From Chara braunii (lineage: Eukaryota > Streptophyta > Charophyceae > Charales > Characeae), in assembly GCA_003427395.1 (NCBI GenBank), contig BFEA01000372.1, forward strand, positions 10,079 through 74,078: a stretch of 64,000 nt of DNA, given 5' to 3'. Shown here in pieces: positions 18,827-28,604 of the stretch. Position 1 is the first letter of the stretch. Each line of letters opens with the position of its first letter. The notes under the pieces are model-generated. The model saw only the letters and a program-made list of their open reading frames with translations. It made no database searches and was not told the origin of the DNA. A program made the position numbers and the translations under genes.

Positions 18827-19104
18827 CGTTATACATAGCAGGCCAGAGGCAAGTGGGCAAGTGGTGAGTCCAACTTTGTCTAGTCAGCGGAACCCAGTCC
18901 CAGTCTTCCTTTGTACAGTCAGCAAGTACCATGTGGGACTGTGTGCATCGTGGGCCCGGTGGAAAGGAGCAGACCAGCGGCCAACAAAATTATAAATCAA
19001 GAGGCAGCGTCCAGCCATATTTTCATTCCTGTGTGAGCCATGCGGAAGCGCTGCCCTAGCGTCTTGTGCGAGGTGATCTGCAGAGGCCTGAAGTCAAAGT
19101 GGGC
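18827..19104. other. Sequence between elements A and C
   Basis: 278 bp with no gene or repeat recognised. It is the right flank of A and left flank of C. No target duplication can be tested for A (left flank outside) and none was found for C. Confidence 0.5.
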
Positions 19105-19448
19105 TGAAGGAGAGTTAGTGCAGCCATAGCTGCTTCTAGTTAGTGGTAGTTGGCGGCCATAGCTGCCATAGCTAGTGATAGGTGTGTATGCGTGTATGTT
19201 ACAAAGTGTGTGCGTGGAGTGTTTAGGGTGATCCAGAGTTGAGTGTGTGCGAACAGTGGTGTTGGACACAGTGATGAGAGTTGGGATGTACAGGCGCTTA
19301 TGCGCCATAGCCTGTTGAAGCGAGTTTGCATCTGAACTGTGTTCTCGGATTCCATATCTCTGAGCTTTGAGTGGGCGCCCTAGCGCCAGTTTGCTTTGCC
19401 ATCTGTTTGCATGTATGCGAAGTGGAAAAGAAAGCGAGTCTGATTGCA
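19105..19448 (+). repeat. 5' LTR of element C, 344 bp
   Basis: Begins TGAAGGAGAG and ends GATTGCA (TG...CA); the primer site follows after one base. Contains ccatagctgccatagctag and a g(t/c)gtgtgcgt motif. Two more copies exist: complete with a 37-bp deletion at 29996-30302, and partial at 30424-30681. Confidence 0.9.
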
Positions 19449-19449
19449 T

Positions 19450-19469
19450 TGGTATTAGAGCTGGTTTCC
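19450..19469 (+). other. Primer binding site, initiator-Met type, diverged
   Basis: TGGTATTAGAGCTGGTTTCC starts 1 nt after the LTR. It resembles the plant tRNA-iMet complement TGGTATCAGAGC, with one mismatch in the first 12 nt and more after. Confidence 0.75.
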
Positions 19470-20754
19470 ATTACTTCACGCGCCATCGCCATTGTTGACA
19501 GTTGGGCGCCATAGTTGAAGTTGCGCCATCGAAGGAGGAAGGTCCGCGATAGCTGTGCCATCGAAGAAAGGTGCCTCGTACCTGTAAAGAAGACAGCGAC
19601 GGAGAGAGAGAGAGAGGAGCGATAGAAGATTGTTGTGCGGTCCAAGGAAGAAGGCGGCCATAGCCGCGGAGCTCGGACACGGAGGTAGAAGAAAGAAGAC
19701 GAGTGGAGGAAAGAGAGACAAAGGAGGAGAGAGAAGCCATAGCCAAGGAAGAGGAAGGAGGGACAACGAAGGAGAAGGAAAACATAACCGGGGTGAAGAG
19801 AGAAAGAAGCGAGAAAGAAGGAAGGAGGGAGAAAGAGAAGCGAGGGTTGGTGAGAAAGAAAGGGTCGGCAACCATAGCCAAGATGAGGGTTGACCGCGGC
19901 GTTGACCAAGGGGTTGATCGAAGTTGACTTGGGTGTTGACTCAAGCGTTGACCAAGGTGTTAACTGGGGTTGACCGGAGTGTTGACTGGGGGTTTGACTG
20001 GTGTTGACCAAGGCGTTGACCGGAGCTGTTGACCAGGAAATTGACCAAACTGGAGTTGGTATATTCTCGCCAAGCCTTCAGCCTATCCCCTCACCCTATG
20101 GATGTGCACTCACCCCATGGTACTTGCTGAGGCTGTCTGTCTCTTCTTTCTGCATTGAGTCTCTTCTGTCCAGGTGATAGGAACTCCGTGCATGAGGTCA
20201 TAGAGCTGCGTTGACCAAACCCACACGGGCTGAGTAGGGCTACAGGCTGTGTCTGACGACTGACTGACCCGGAGGACAAACCCTCCCAAGGACCGGTACA
20301 GACCGGCGGGCTGTTCAGTGTGGCACGGTAGGCTCAAAATCCGAGCTGTGGGCTGCACAACCAGCTGTCTAAGTGTTGAGAGGACTTGCTGATCGCGTCG
20401 TCCTGTTTGCGATGTTAAACAATTCCTGAGCAGTTATGGGGGATCTCCTTAAATGCCTCCTGATCAGCGTTGAAGTCCTGTAGTGACAACTTAGAAGTAC
20501 GTCTAGGCTAGTGACCATAGTTGACAGGGTTCTAAATCGGAGAGAAAGCCAGGGGGGATTGACCGCAGGTGCTGGGCATCTGGGTCTGGATTGTAAAGGA
20601 TAGTGGTGGCGAAAGCTTCCGTCGGTCGTGGTAACCTGGCTGGATCGAAGGGTGAGACTTTGTGGTCCTTAGAGAGTGAGTAGGTAAGTTAAGTCAGCTA
20701 GGGGGTGGAAGTCTAAGTGGTGAGGAGTGGACACTCGGTTGTGCATCTTTCACC
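19470..20754 (+). other. Element C leader
   Basis: About 1.3 kb without a credible gene. It begins with degenerate gccat(c/a)g repeats, then a purine-rich gaag/gagaa tract (19590-19860), a TTGAC array (19886-20050) and unique sequence up to the gag ATG. Frames on the minus strand here are low-complexity Ser/Leu/Phe shadows of the purine tract. Confidence 0.6.
19886..20050. promoter_or_regulatory. TTGAC (W-box core) repeat array
   Basis: At least a dozen close copies of gTTGAC(C/T) spaced about 10-16 bp, flanked by variable agg/ggg/caa. TTGAC(C/T) is the core site of WRKY transcription factors, which charophytes possess. The array could be a transcriptional enhancer in the leader or merely a minisatellite with that sequence. 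Confidence 0.6.
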
Positions 20755-22767
20755 ATGGTTGAGACGCGCAGCGGTAAGAGCACCACCCCGTACACTAAAG
20801 AGCAAGAAGAGAAAGTCGCCGCCATCCTGAGAGAGAAGAAGGAGAAGATGGAGAAGAGGGAGCCTATTAAGCAGGCGACGATGCTGGCCTTGATGGAGGA
20901 GCAAAAGGCCAAGCAGAAGCAAATGGAGGAGGAACTTCAAAAGTGAGAAAAGGAAGAGGAGGAGAAATTGGCGGCGATAGAGTCAAAAACAGAAGAAGAA
21001 GAAGTAGAGATACCACTGGAAAGGAGACAAGAACGGAAGAGGGAGGGGAATCCTGTGGGGCGCGAGAGGCAAAAGCCAAGATGGAGGCGGAAGCTAAGAT
21101 GGAGAGAATGGTGAACGAGTGGGTAGCTAACTTGGCCTTGGGGGAGGAGGATGAAGCATTGTTGTTTGTCCCTCAGGCAAAGCGAGAACAATTTGCTAGG
21201 GAATTGGAGGGTGAAGAGAATCCCATGAAGCGGCAGGTGATGGAGGAGGAGAAAAAGTTAGAGTGGGAACTCCGCCTTGCGTGCGAGAGGAAGAGATTGG
21301 AGGCGGCCGAGAAAATGGAAGAGGATTTGAGGGCCGCCGAAGTAGAACATGGGAAGTTGGCAGCACAAATTGATCTCCAAAGGAAGCTGGAGATCTTATC
21401 ACAGAGTGTAGAGGTGATGCTGAAGGCGCAGCAAGAACAGTTGCGCTATTTAAAGGACCACGATATCACGCTGCAATCCATGCGCACTGGTTTTTAAGGA
21501 TTTTGCGAAGGATATGATGATGCATGTAGGCATCGAATTGCACACAATTATGGAGGGCACGCATAAGTTTCGCGTGGGCGCCATTGAAGGCACCAAGATA
21601 GTGGGCCCCAAAGAAGAAGCGGCCCGACCACGTAGAGAGCCTGTTAAGGTGAAGTTCCCTGATTCCTACAGCGGGAAGGAGGAGGAGAACTTCGATAATT
21701 GGGAGGCAAATGTGAACTCATATGTTCACCTCCAGAAGATAGCTCATGAGGAACATGTCCTCGTTGCCTTTCATGCCCTTAAAGCCGAAGCAGCTAGCTT
21801 CGCCAGATCGCTTTGTCGTGCTGCTAAGTGTGAGAACAATATGGTCGCATATTCTCTAATCACCCCCCTGAGTGATTTCTTCAAGCTACTACGTGAGAGG
21901 TTTGCAAATGTCACGTGAAGTGTTAGAGCTTCCGACAAACTGCAGACCATCCATTCTCGCCAACGGAGGAGTGCTAGGGCACTCAAAGGTGTCATGGATG
22001 AATTGGTCGCCGTCCCTGACCATGGGGTAATTGAAACCCAGTTGGTCAACTTGTTCTATCGTGCCATGCCCGAACCGTTGCGCGGGCACTTCTTTGAGAA
22101 GAGTAGGGAGTCTGCCATGACCTACGATACTTGGAGTAGGGAGGTGGTAGCATTTGAAGCGCGGTCCATGCCAATTTCCACTTTTTGGCATAAGGACCTT
22201 GATAAGGGCAAGAAGTGGAAAGGCCGCACCATCTCGGGTCAGGTTAAGGGCAAGGATCACCTGATCCTTACGCTAGATGAGGGAGGCATGGAAGAGGGTC
22301 CATATGATCAGATAGAGTGGGGCATGGAGGAAGAGGATAGTGGTGTTAGTCAGGGGAGGACTTACGCCACTGTCGCGGCTGGAGGGAAGCGGCAAGGAAG
22401 AGGAGGTCGAGGCCAAGGGGGCCAGGCTTTCGGTGGTCGAGGACAGGGCGATCAGGGGGTTGGCGGCAAAGGAAACCGCCAAGCGGGAGGTAGGGGTCAA
22501 GGTCCCCCGCAAAACCGCTCTCGTTTTAATTGGTCACCTACCAGGAGGGGTGGATGGCACCCTGGCTGGCCGCAAGGCAAGCCTTGGGAAGATTTGGGTC
22601 TAGAACAGTCAGTGTGACAGAGGAGAATAGACCAGGATCAGTGCATTTATTGCGGTGACCCTGGGCACATTATTAGATATTGCCCTAAGTATAGAGAGGC
22701 CCGTTATGCTGCACAGGCAGCAAAAAGGCAACTGTCGGTAGGGGTCGCAAGTGCCCTTACCCCTTGA
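20755..22767 (+). pseudogene. gag: Element C gag (broken)
   Basis: ATG 20755 opens MVETRSGKSTTPYT followed by a Lys/Glu coiled-coil region. TGA 20944 and a frameshift near 21050 lead to the 21000-21497 frame (EEEKKLEWELRLACERKRLE, more coiled coil). A second shift near 21490 leads to the capsid part (VKVKFPDSYSGKEEENFDNWE, LSDFFKLLRERF), with TGA 21916 and 22615 in frame, both compatible with CGA to TGA. A Gly/Arg-rich linker (GRGGRGQGG) precedes an intact zinc knuckle CIYCGDPGHIIRYC at 22642-22683. The frame ends at TGA 22765. Confidence 0.82.
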
Positions 22768-22819
22768 CCATGTGGAGAAGAGTGCGCGCACCACATAGAA
22801 ACTCCCAAACCACGTGTCT

Positions 22820-23278
22820 ATGGTAGAGGTTGTCGCCCAGTGTCTAGACAGCTGTCCAGAGACTGCTTGTGTGAGCGTCTCTCTAGGCACTTGCCTCACA
22901 GGCGTGGCAGAAGAGTTAAAGGAGAGGATGCTTGCCTGGGCCAAGATGAAAAAGGATGCGAAAGGACAACTAGTTTTGATAGATGTAGAGGTCTTTAGAG
23001 GAAGAGTAGGGGCCTTTATAGATAGTGGGGCCACCCGCAACTATATTAGTAGAAAAGCGGTGCAGAAGCTGAAGCTGAACTTGAAAGTCCAGAAATTAGC
23101 AGATCCCATAGTCAGTATCCTCGTCGACAATCGCACGATGCGAGTCGAGGATTAGGTAGAGGGAGTCCAGGCGTATTTCCGCCTAGAGAAGGATGGGAAG
23201 GTGGAGAAAGTTCTCCATTCCCTGACTCTCCTCGTAGAAGACAGCCTTCCTTTTGACATGGTCCTAGGAATGGACTGA
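22820..23278 (+). pseudogene. pro: Element C protease
   Basis: ATG 22820 (MVEVVAQCLDSCPET). Active site AFIDSGATRNYIS (Asp at 23021) has the canonical D-S-G. Then VEGVQAYFRLEKDGKVEKVL and SLPFDMVLGMD, after which TGA 23276 replaces the expected Trp of LGMDW. TAG 23153 is also in frame. The same frame continues into the RT N-terminus at 23306, so this is one polyprotein with two stops. Confidence 0.8.
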
Positions 23279-23305
23279 GGAGAGGCATCAGGGGCCACAC
23301 TCCAC

Positions 23306-24230
23306 TTGAGAGAGCACGAGTGTAGGCTTCCTAATCCATCAGGCGAAGTAAAGACTGCTCGCCTGCTCCACGTGTCAGGAGTAAACAACTCTCTGGCACA
23401 TTGTTGTCTCAGTGCTCCCGCGTTCGCGGGTTTAGTAAAGAAGGAGCAATTGGAAGAGCAGGTTTTTGTAGCCTATGTTAGGCATGTCTCTGAGCCTAAG
23501 GAAGAGAAGCCCATTGATCTGGCTATTGCCAAGCTGCTGGAAGAGTATACAGACTTAGCTAAGCCGCCTACAAGAGTAGTGCAGCGGCCGATCCAGCATC
23601 GCATAGAGATAGAGCCTTGCAGTAGGACTCCTAAGGGAGCCATCTACAGAATGTCCCCAAGGGAGTTAGAGAAGCTGCGTAAGCAGTTGGATGAGCTCCT
23701 TGAGAAGGGTTGGATTAGGCCCAGTTCATCTCCATTTGGAGCACCGGTTCTTTATGGAGGGAGAGCTTAGAATGTGCATAGACTATAGGGGTCTTAATGC
23801 TGTAACGGTGAAGAATGCAGAACCACTGCCCCGAATAGATAACTTGTTAGATCGGGTGCAAGACTGCAAATATTTCTCCAAGATAGATTTCAAGTCCAAC
23901 TATCATCAGATAGAGGTCCACCCTGATGATCAGTATAAGACAGCATTCCGGACTAGATATGGGCATTACGAGTTTATAGTGTGCCCTTTGGGACTAACCA
24001 ATGCGCCAGCCACGTTCAAGCGCTGCATGAATGATTTGTTTAGGCCTCGGTTAGATGGATTCGTAGTGGTGTATCTAGACGATTTCCTAGTTTTTAGTAA
24101 GACCCTCTAGGAGCATGAGGGCCATCTCAGGCAGGTCTTGTGGTGTATCTAGACGATGTCCTAGTTTTTAGTAAGACCNTCCAGGAGCATGAGGGCCATC
24201 TCAGGCAGGTCTTGGAGAAGCTAANGGAAG
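23306..24230 (+). pseudogene. pol: Element C reverse transcriptase
   Basis: RT N-terminus ([40 protein letters not shown]) in the protease frame to 23770, then a shift near 23750 to [33 protein letters not shown] (motif A), [14 protein letters not shown] (motif B) and [11 protein letters not shown] (motif C YLDD, 24072-24083). TAG 24108 falls where a paralogous copy has Gln (KTLQEH, CAG to TAG). A 74-bp duplication with an N base interrupts the end. Ty3/Gypsy RT without doubt; inactive here. Confidence 0.88.
24067..24214. repeat. 74-bp direct duplication with N base (assembly artefact likely)
   Basis: 24067-24140 is repeated almost exactly at 24141-24214, and the second copy contains n at 24179. 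It duplicates the YLDD codons and breaks the frame. Repeats of this kind next to an N recur at 33072-33262, which points to unmerged contig ends. Confidence 0.75.
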
Positions 24231-24960
24231 CTAACTTCAAGATCAACGCAAAGAAGTGCGAGTGGGCCAAGACGCAAGTACTGTACTTGGGCCACGTTTT
24301 AGATGGAGATGGTATAAAACCTGAAGACAATAAGATAACAACGATTAAAGATTGGCCAACGACCCGCACATTAACAGAGTTGAGGTCGTTCCCGGGCTTA
24401 GCCAACTACTATAGGAAGTTTGTGAGGAACTTCTCTACCATCGCTGCACCCCTTCGCAGGTTGTTAAAGAAAGAAGTGATTTGGGAATGGGATAAAGACT
24501 ATACTTCGTCCCTGAAGAAGTTAAAGCGGGCCTTGATAGAGTATCGAGTCCTCAAGGTAGCCGATCCATCATTACCCTTTGTTGTCACCACTGACGAGAG
24601 TCAGTATGGTATAGGTGTTGTTCTACAACAAGACGATGGCAATGGGTAGAGACCCGTAGAGTTCGTGTCTGCTAGGATGCCTTCAGAGAAGGTTGTGACA
24701 TCTACCAACGAGAGAGAACTCTACGCTCTCAGGCAAGCATTAGATCACTGGAAGCACTACTTGCTTGGGAGGCACTTCAAAGTCTATTCAGATCATGAGA
24801 CGTTGAGGTGGCTGAAGACGCAGGCCAAGATGACACCTAAGCTTACTAGGTGGGCCGCAAAGATAGACCAGTAGGACTTTAAGCTCAAGCTTGTCAAACG
24901 AAAGTATAATGTAGTCGCGGACACTTTAAGTAGGAGGGCTGATTACTTTGGGATGATAGT
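24231..24960 (+). pseudogene. Element C connection/RNase H
   Basis: HVLDGDGIKPEDNKI, SFPGLANYYRKFVRNFS (RT thumb), then RNase H: VVTTDESQYGIGVVLQ (first Asp), TNERELYALRQALDHWKHYL (Glu), KVYSDHETLRWL (Asp) and the VVADTLSRRADYF end. All three catalytic acids are visible. In-frame TAG codons lie at 24647 and 24872, the latter at an expected Tyr (IDQ*DFKL). Confidence 0.85.
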
Positions 24961-24983
24961 TCACTATCTGGATATAGCGAGAG

Positions 24984-25257
24984 ATGTTAGTTATAGATAA
25001 GTTCTTTGATCATTGGGTCAGTGAGCATGGTCTCCCGCTGTCAATAGTTAGTAACATAGATACCAGGTTCAATAGTCAGAACTGGGGGGAGTTTATGAGA
25101 GTCTATGGCTCTAGGTTGTTGATGTCATCTGGCCGTCATCCTGAGACCAACGGTCAGATTGAATAGATGAACAAAATCCTGCAGCAAGTTCTCAGAATGT
25201 ATATTAGACCCGATCAGCTTAACTGTATGAGATGCTTCCCAAGGTAGCCAGCACATA
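24984..25257 (+). pseudogene. Element C integrase fragment
   Basis: Joins directly after RNase H and lacks the zinc domain and first Asp. It starts in mid-core, KFFDHWVSEHGLPLSIVS, has Asn for the second Asp (VSNIDTRF where VSDRDTRF is usual), then SSGRHPETNGQIE*MN with TAG for Gln, and is lost after IRPDQLN near 25230-25257. Both an internal deletion and truncation at the border with element B are evident. Confidence 0.82.
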
Positions 25258-25283
25258 CAATAATAGCGTGCATTTACCGCATT

Positions 25284-26111
25284 TATCGTCAAGTCTCAAA
25301 GTCACAAGTCTCTCTCTCGTAGTCTGCAGATCCTCAGAAGTCTGGTAGCGAGAGGGTAGAGAAGGGATGGTGGGCTTAGAAGAGGAAGAAGATGAACTCT
25401 CTCTCACTCTCTCTCAATCCGGTACTAACCTGTGAAGTTGGCGCCTTGATGCATGTACCTCGAAGGTGAAGCTGGAGCTATGGCGCCACAGGTAAGTCTA
25501 TCTGGCCTCCGCCAACCATCTCTCTCCAACAGTACTCTAACGCTACTACTACTAGCGCCCAGCGCTGAAGACTACAGCTAACGCTAACGCTGCTCTCCTG
25601 CAGCGCTCCTCCAGAGTGCTGCTGCTGAATGCTGAAGATTACTGCCGCCTCTTGAACTGCACGTGAAGTGCCTAGGAAGTTCCCACGATCTGCCTCTGAC
25701 TGCCTGCAGCTTGCAGGGCGGGCCAGTCTTATATAGTGCTGGCCCGTCCAGGAGGCTGCTCTTGCCAATGCCAAAACGTGCCCGCCCCTGGGGTTGAAGC
25801 TCAAACAAAGGTTGTCTTGAAAATAGGCCAAAAATGGCCTGAGCTAAAACCATGGTCTCGTGCCTGAGTTTCAGGGCAGGTCGATCTGATGAGGGCCCGA
25901 AAATGGCCCTCAATTTCAGGCCGAAAAGACTTAGGGCCGGAAAGGCCCTGATTTAGGCTGAAACGACACAGGGCCTGTAGGCCCTTGTTTTCAGGCTTTT
26001 AGGCTGAAAACGATGCAGGGCTTGTAGGCCCTCGTTTTCAAGCTTTCAGGCTGAAAACGACACGGGCCTGAAAATGGCCCGTGCAGCTTGTTGCAGGGGC
26101 CGCATGTAACA
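25284..26111 (-). repeat. 3' LTR of element B (truncated at outer end)
   Basis: Matches 29172-29995 from gtc(a)a.tctcaaagtcacaag to gccgcatgtaaca. The outer 560 bp present in the other copy are missing, so this LTR end was lost when it became joined to the broken integrase of C. Contains repeated caggctgaaaacgacac/gggcctg units. Confidence 0.85.
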
Positions 26112-26118
26112 CCCCCCC
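26112..26118 (-). other. Polypurine tract of element B
   Basis: On the minus strand, seven G directly precede TGTTACATGC, the LTR start. Confidence 0.7.
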
Positions 26119-26480
26119 TGCTCACGAAGTCAAGCCGGGTCGAGGGCGAAGCTGACGATCTGAAGATGGAACCTGGTCGCGGGTGCGACGTGGAGCCGAA
26201 GATACTGGCTTGCCTTGCATCAGTACGCACAGTGTACCAAATATTCGGTCGGTCTGTTGTCGTAGCTGCTGTAAATGCAGCCTTTCGGCGGCACGACACC
26301 GGCCTCAAGAAATATCTCGTGAGAGATCGGCCGATCCGGCACCATCCGGAAGATGTCGGTGGACTCGTCATGCAACCGCACCACACGGGGTTCCGAAGAC
26401 AAGGCCGTGGGGGAAGAATCGACTTGGCCGTCACCACTTGGCACCGAATCGAAGGGTGCGGAAGAGGAATAGTACACGAC
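26119..26480 (-). pseudogene. Element B: pol C-terminus fused to RT N-terminus
   Basis: On the minus strand, RT entry sequence (IFRMVPDRPISHEIFLEAG, VPPKGCIY) is followed within about 20 codons by an unrelated end (LHVAPATRFHLQIVSFALDP) that terminates just before the polypurine tract, as the end of D's pol does (31761). The join near 26250 marks deletion of RT core, RNase H and integrase. Confidence 0.68.
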
Positions 26481-27361
26481 ACTTCAGCGCCAAAGGCATC
26501 CCGAACAGTAGGAGTCCGCCGGTGGAAGTTGACCGTGTGATCCGCACTTGCAAGCCAAGGCTCCCAAAATGATATCGAAGTCCGTGACCAAAATGTCGAA
26601 CGTCACCGGTTCGCATGCATGAGGTGCGAAATACACCGGTGCGGCCTCGAAGTAACGGTCGATAAGTTGTTGCGTCCTTCTGTCCGCCAACTTGATCGCC
26701 ATCGGGTTTGCCTTCCTCCAAGGCCAGCCCTTTTCATAAAGGCTTGGCTGATGAAATTGCGAGTCGCTCCGCTATCCAGCAAAGCGCTGCAGGACGCTTG
26801 CCCAACTTGGATGCGGACATAGAGGAGTGCTGCGTTGTTGTCATCGTACCGCTGCGTGCGAAGCTCGCGGGCCACCTTGGTAACATACGCAAGGATGTCC
26901 CCCACCGCAACTCCGTCATCCGTCGACGAAGTTGGTGGTGCATAGAAGGATAAGTACGTGTGAAGATAAGCGCATAGTGCTGTGCATTGCGGTCCCGGCA
27001 AGCGGCCTGTGGTCGGGAGAGGAAGCCTTGCGAAATCCTCAGACGTGAGCGGGTCCAATACCTCTATGTTGAACTCACGCGCCGAATCCCGTGAAGAACC
27101 ACTTGAAGACGATAAGTCACCGCTGCCGGACGGAGAAGATGCCGTACACACGTCTTGTCCTTGAGCATGAGAACCCAGCGTAGGAACGAGTTGGGCAGCA
27201 TAGTCCTCGTAAGAATATAGAAGCGGAGGACTATCGACTTCCGCATGTGCCTCGGAACGAAGGGCGGTCACCCGCGAAGCGACCGGTTCCGAAGGCGTCG
27301 AGAGTGTCGTCGAGTCACTCCCGGCGGTGCTCAGTTCCCCGATTGGCCGTAGTGGGTCCAT
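26481..27361 (-). pseudogene. Element B protease region
   Basis: Minus-strand ATG at 27361 opens a Ser/Thr-rich 250-aa frame ending with the protease active site SALLDSGATRNFISQAFM (D-S-G). A frameshift after AGLG leads to AIKLADRRTQQLIDRYF and VYFAPHACEPVTFDILV, parallel to VPLYFAPLACEPVSFDIL in element D. The usual LG..WL motif is degraded (ILGALAC). No gag capsid domain or zinc knuckle is found upstream. Confidence 0.75.
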
Positions 27362-27654
27362 GGGGCTGAAGCTGCTGCGCCGGGCCCGGGGATAAATGTG
27401 GTGTTTGTCTTCGTCTTGCCGTGTCCTCGGCCTTTGTCGGGGCGGCCACCATCCCGGGCAGCTGCGAGTCTGTCCTCTTCATTGGCAGACATGGCCTCAC
27501 TAAATTGGTCGGTTGGCGTTGCCGCCGCGACCACGGCCACTTTCGGGGCCGATGCTGATCGCTGCTCGGGCCTGGTAGGCCTCGTCCGTTTCCCCGGACT
27601 TCTGATCCATGCCGGCTGTTTGTAAGCGCGTAAGCATAGACCATACAGGTGGCC

Positions 27655-27774
27655 GCTGACGTGGCACTCTCTGCTTCTGACGTGGCACTATCTGGCTGCT
27701 GACGTGGTGTGGCTGACGTAGTCTGCTGACGTGGCCTGCTGACGTGGCCTGCTGACGTGGCCCGCTGACGCGGC
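27655..27774. promoter_or_regulatory. TGACGTGG repeat array (bZIP core) in element B
   Basis: Eight ctgacgtgg-like units in 120 bp, six with exact TGACGTGG, spaced about 13-20 bp. The reverse complement CCACGTCA is the classic plant bZIP G/C-hybrid box. Located between the minus-strand primer site and the protease frame. The region can be translated on the minus strand but only as repetitive Arg/Gln/Ser peptide. Confidence 0.6.
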
Positions 27775-27799
27775 AACTCACCAATGCCGCGGCAGGGGG

Positions 27800-28590
27800 T
27801 ACCCTGAATCAGATGAAGAAGATAAGACCAGAGGTGGCAACAACGTAGGTGGGGAGGGGTGGGTGGGATAAATCGCCCAGATAAGGAGCCACTAATCAAA
27901 AAAGAAAAGTTTGAACTTTGCAAAAAAATTCGAGAAAAAGAAGAAAAAAAAAAATACTCGTTTGCAAGTTCGGTAGGCCTCCCAATTCCCCCTGAAGTGC
28001 AAAATTACCAATGAGAAAATTTCGACTTCAGACTGCCAATGATTATAGAACCGTAGAAAAACAGAGAACTGCGAACAAACTTCCGAAAAGAAAGAAAAAT
28101 AATCGGAATTACTCAGATGTGAGTATGCGCAGTTTGGAAAGTGGTAACTGTCAGAGGGATTTCCCGTATCGTTTTTGAACAAAAAAACGAATTTCGGAAA
28201 TAACCGAATATTCCGGCTTTCCGAATAGCGGGAGATAAGAAGGCAATCAAAATTTTTGACGAGAAAATATTCCGGATTTTCAACATTGAAATTTCGAATT
28301 TTCAGAAGGAAAACTAAAAACGAAAATTTCAGGTGTTGCGCTATAGCGATTTTCCACAACAGAATAGTGGAAAATAAAATCCGAGAAAAAGAAACAAAAT
28401 ATTTCGGATTTCCAACAGCGAAATTTCGACTTTTAGGAAGAAAAAACGAAAACGGAAATTTCAGGTGCTGCGCTATTGCGATTTTCCACAACAGAATAGC
28501 GGGAAAACGAAATCCAAAAAAGAGAGAAAAATTTCGATTTTCGGCAGGTAAGTCCAGATGTTGATCAGGTTGTCCTGATTCACATGCATA
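27800..28590 (-). other. AT-rich leader of element B with 140-bp tandem repeat
   Basis: A-rich on the plus strand. Two direct copies of about 140 bp (about 28268-28405 and 28406-28540) share aaatttcg, tttcaggtg(t/c)tgcgctat and gattttccacaacagaatag. No coding sequence is supported. Similar cgcgaaattt motifs occur in the leader of element D (37900-37950). Confidence 0.65.
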
Positions 28591-28602
28591 GCTCCGATAC
28601 CA
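28591..28602 (-). other. Primer binding site of element B
   Basis: Minus-strand TGGTATCGGAGC, 2 nt from the LTR end, matches the initiator-Met primer complement TGGTATCAGAGC with one mismatch. Confidence 0.75.
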
Positions 28603-28604
28603 AC

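Noticed and set aside
19298-20011. 237-codon minus-strand frame in the leader of element C
   Set aside because: Antisense to purine-rich and TTGAC repeats; Ser/Phe/Leu low complexity.
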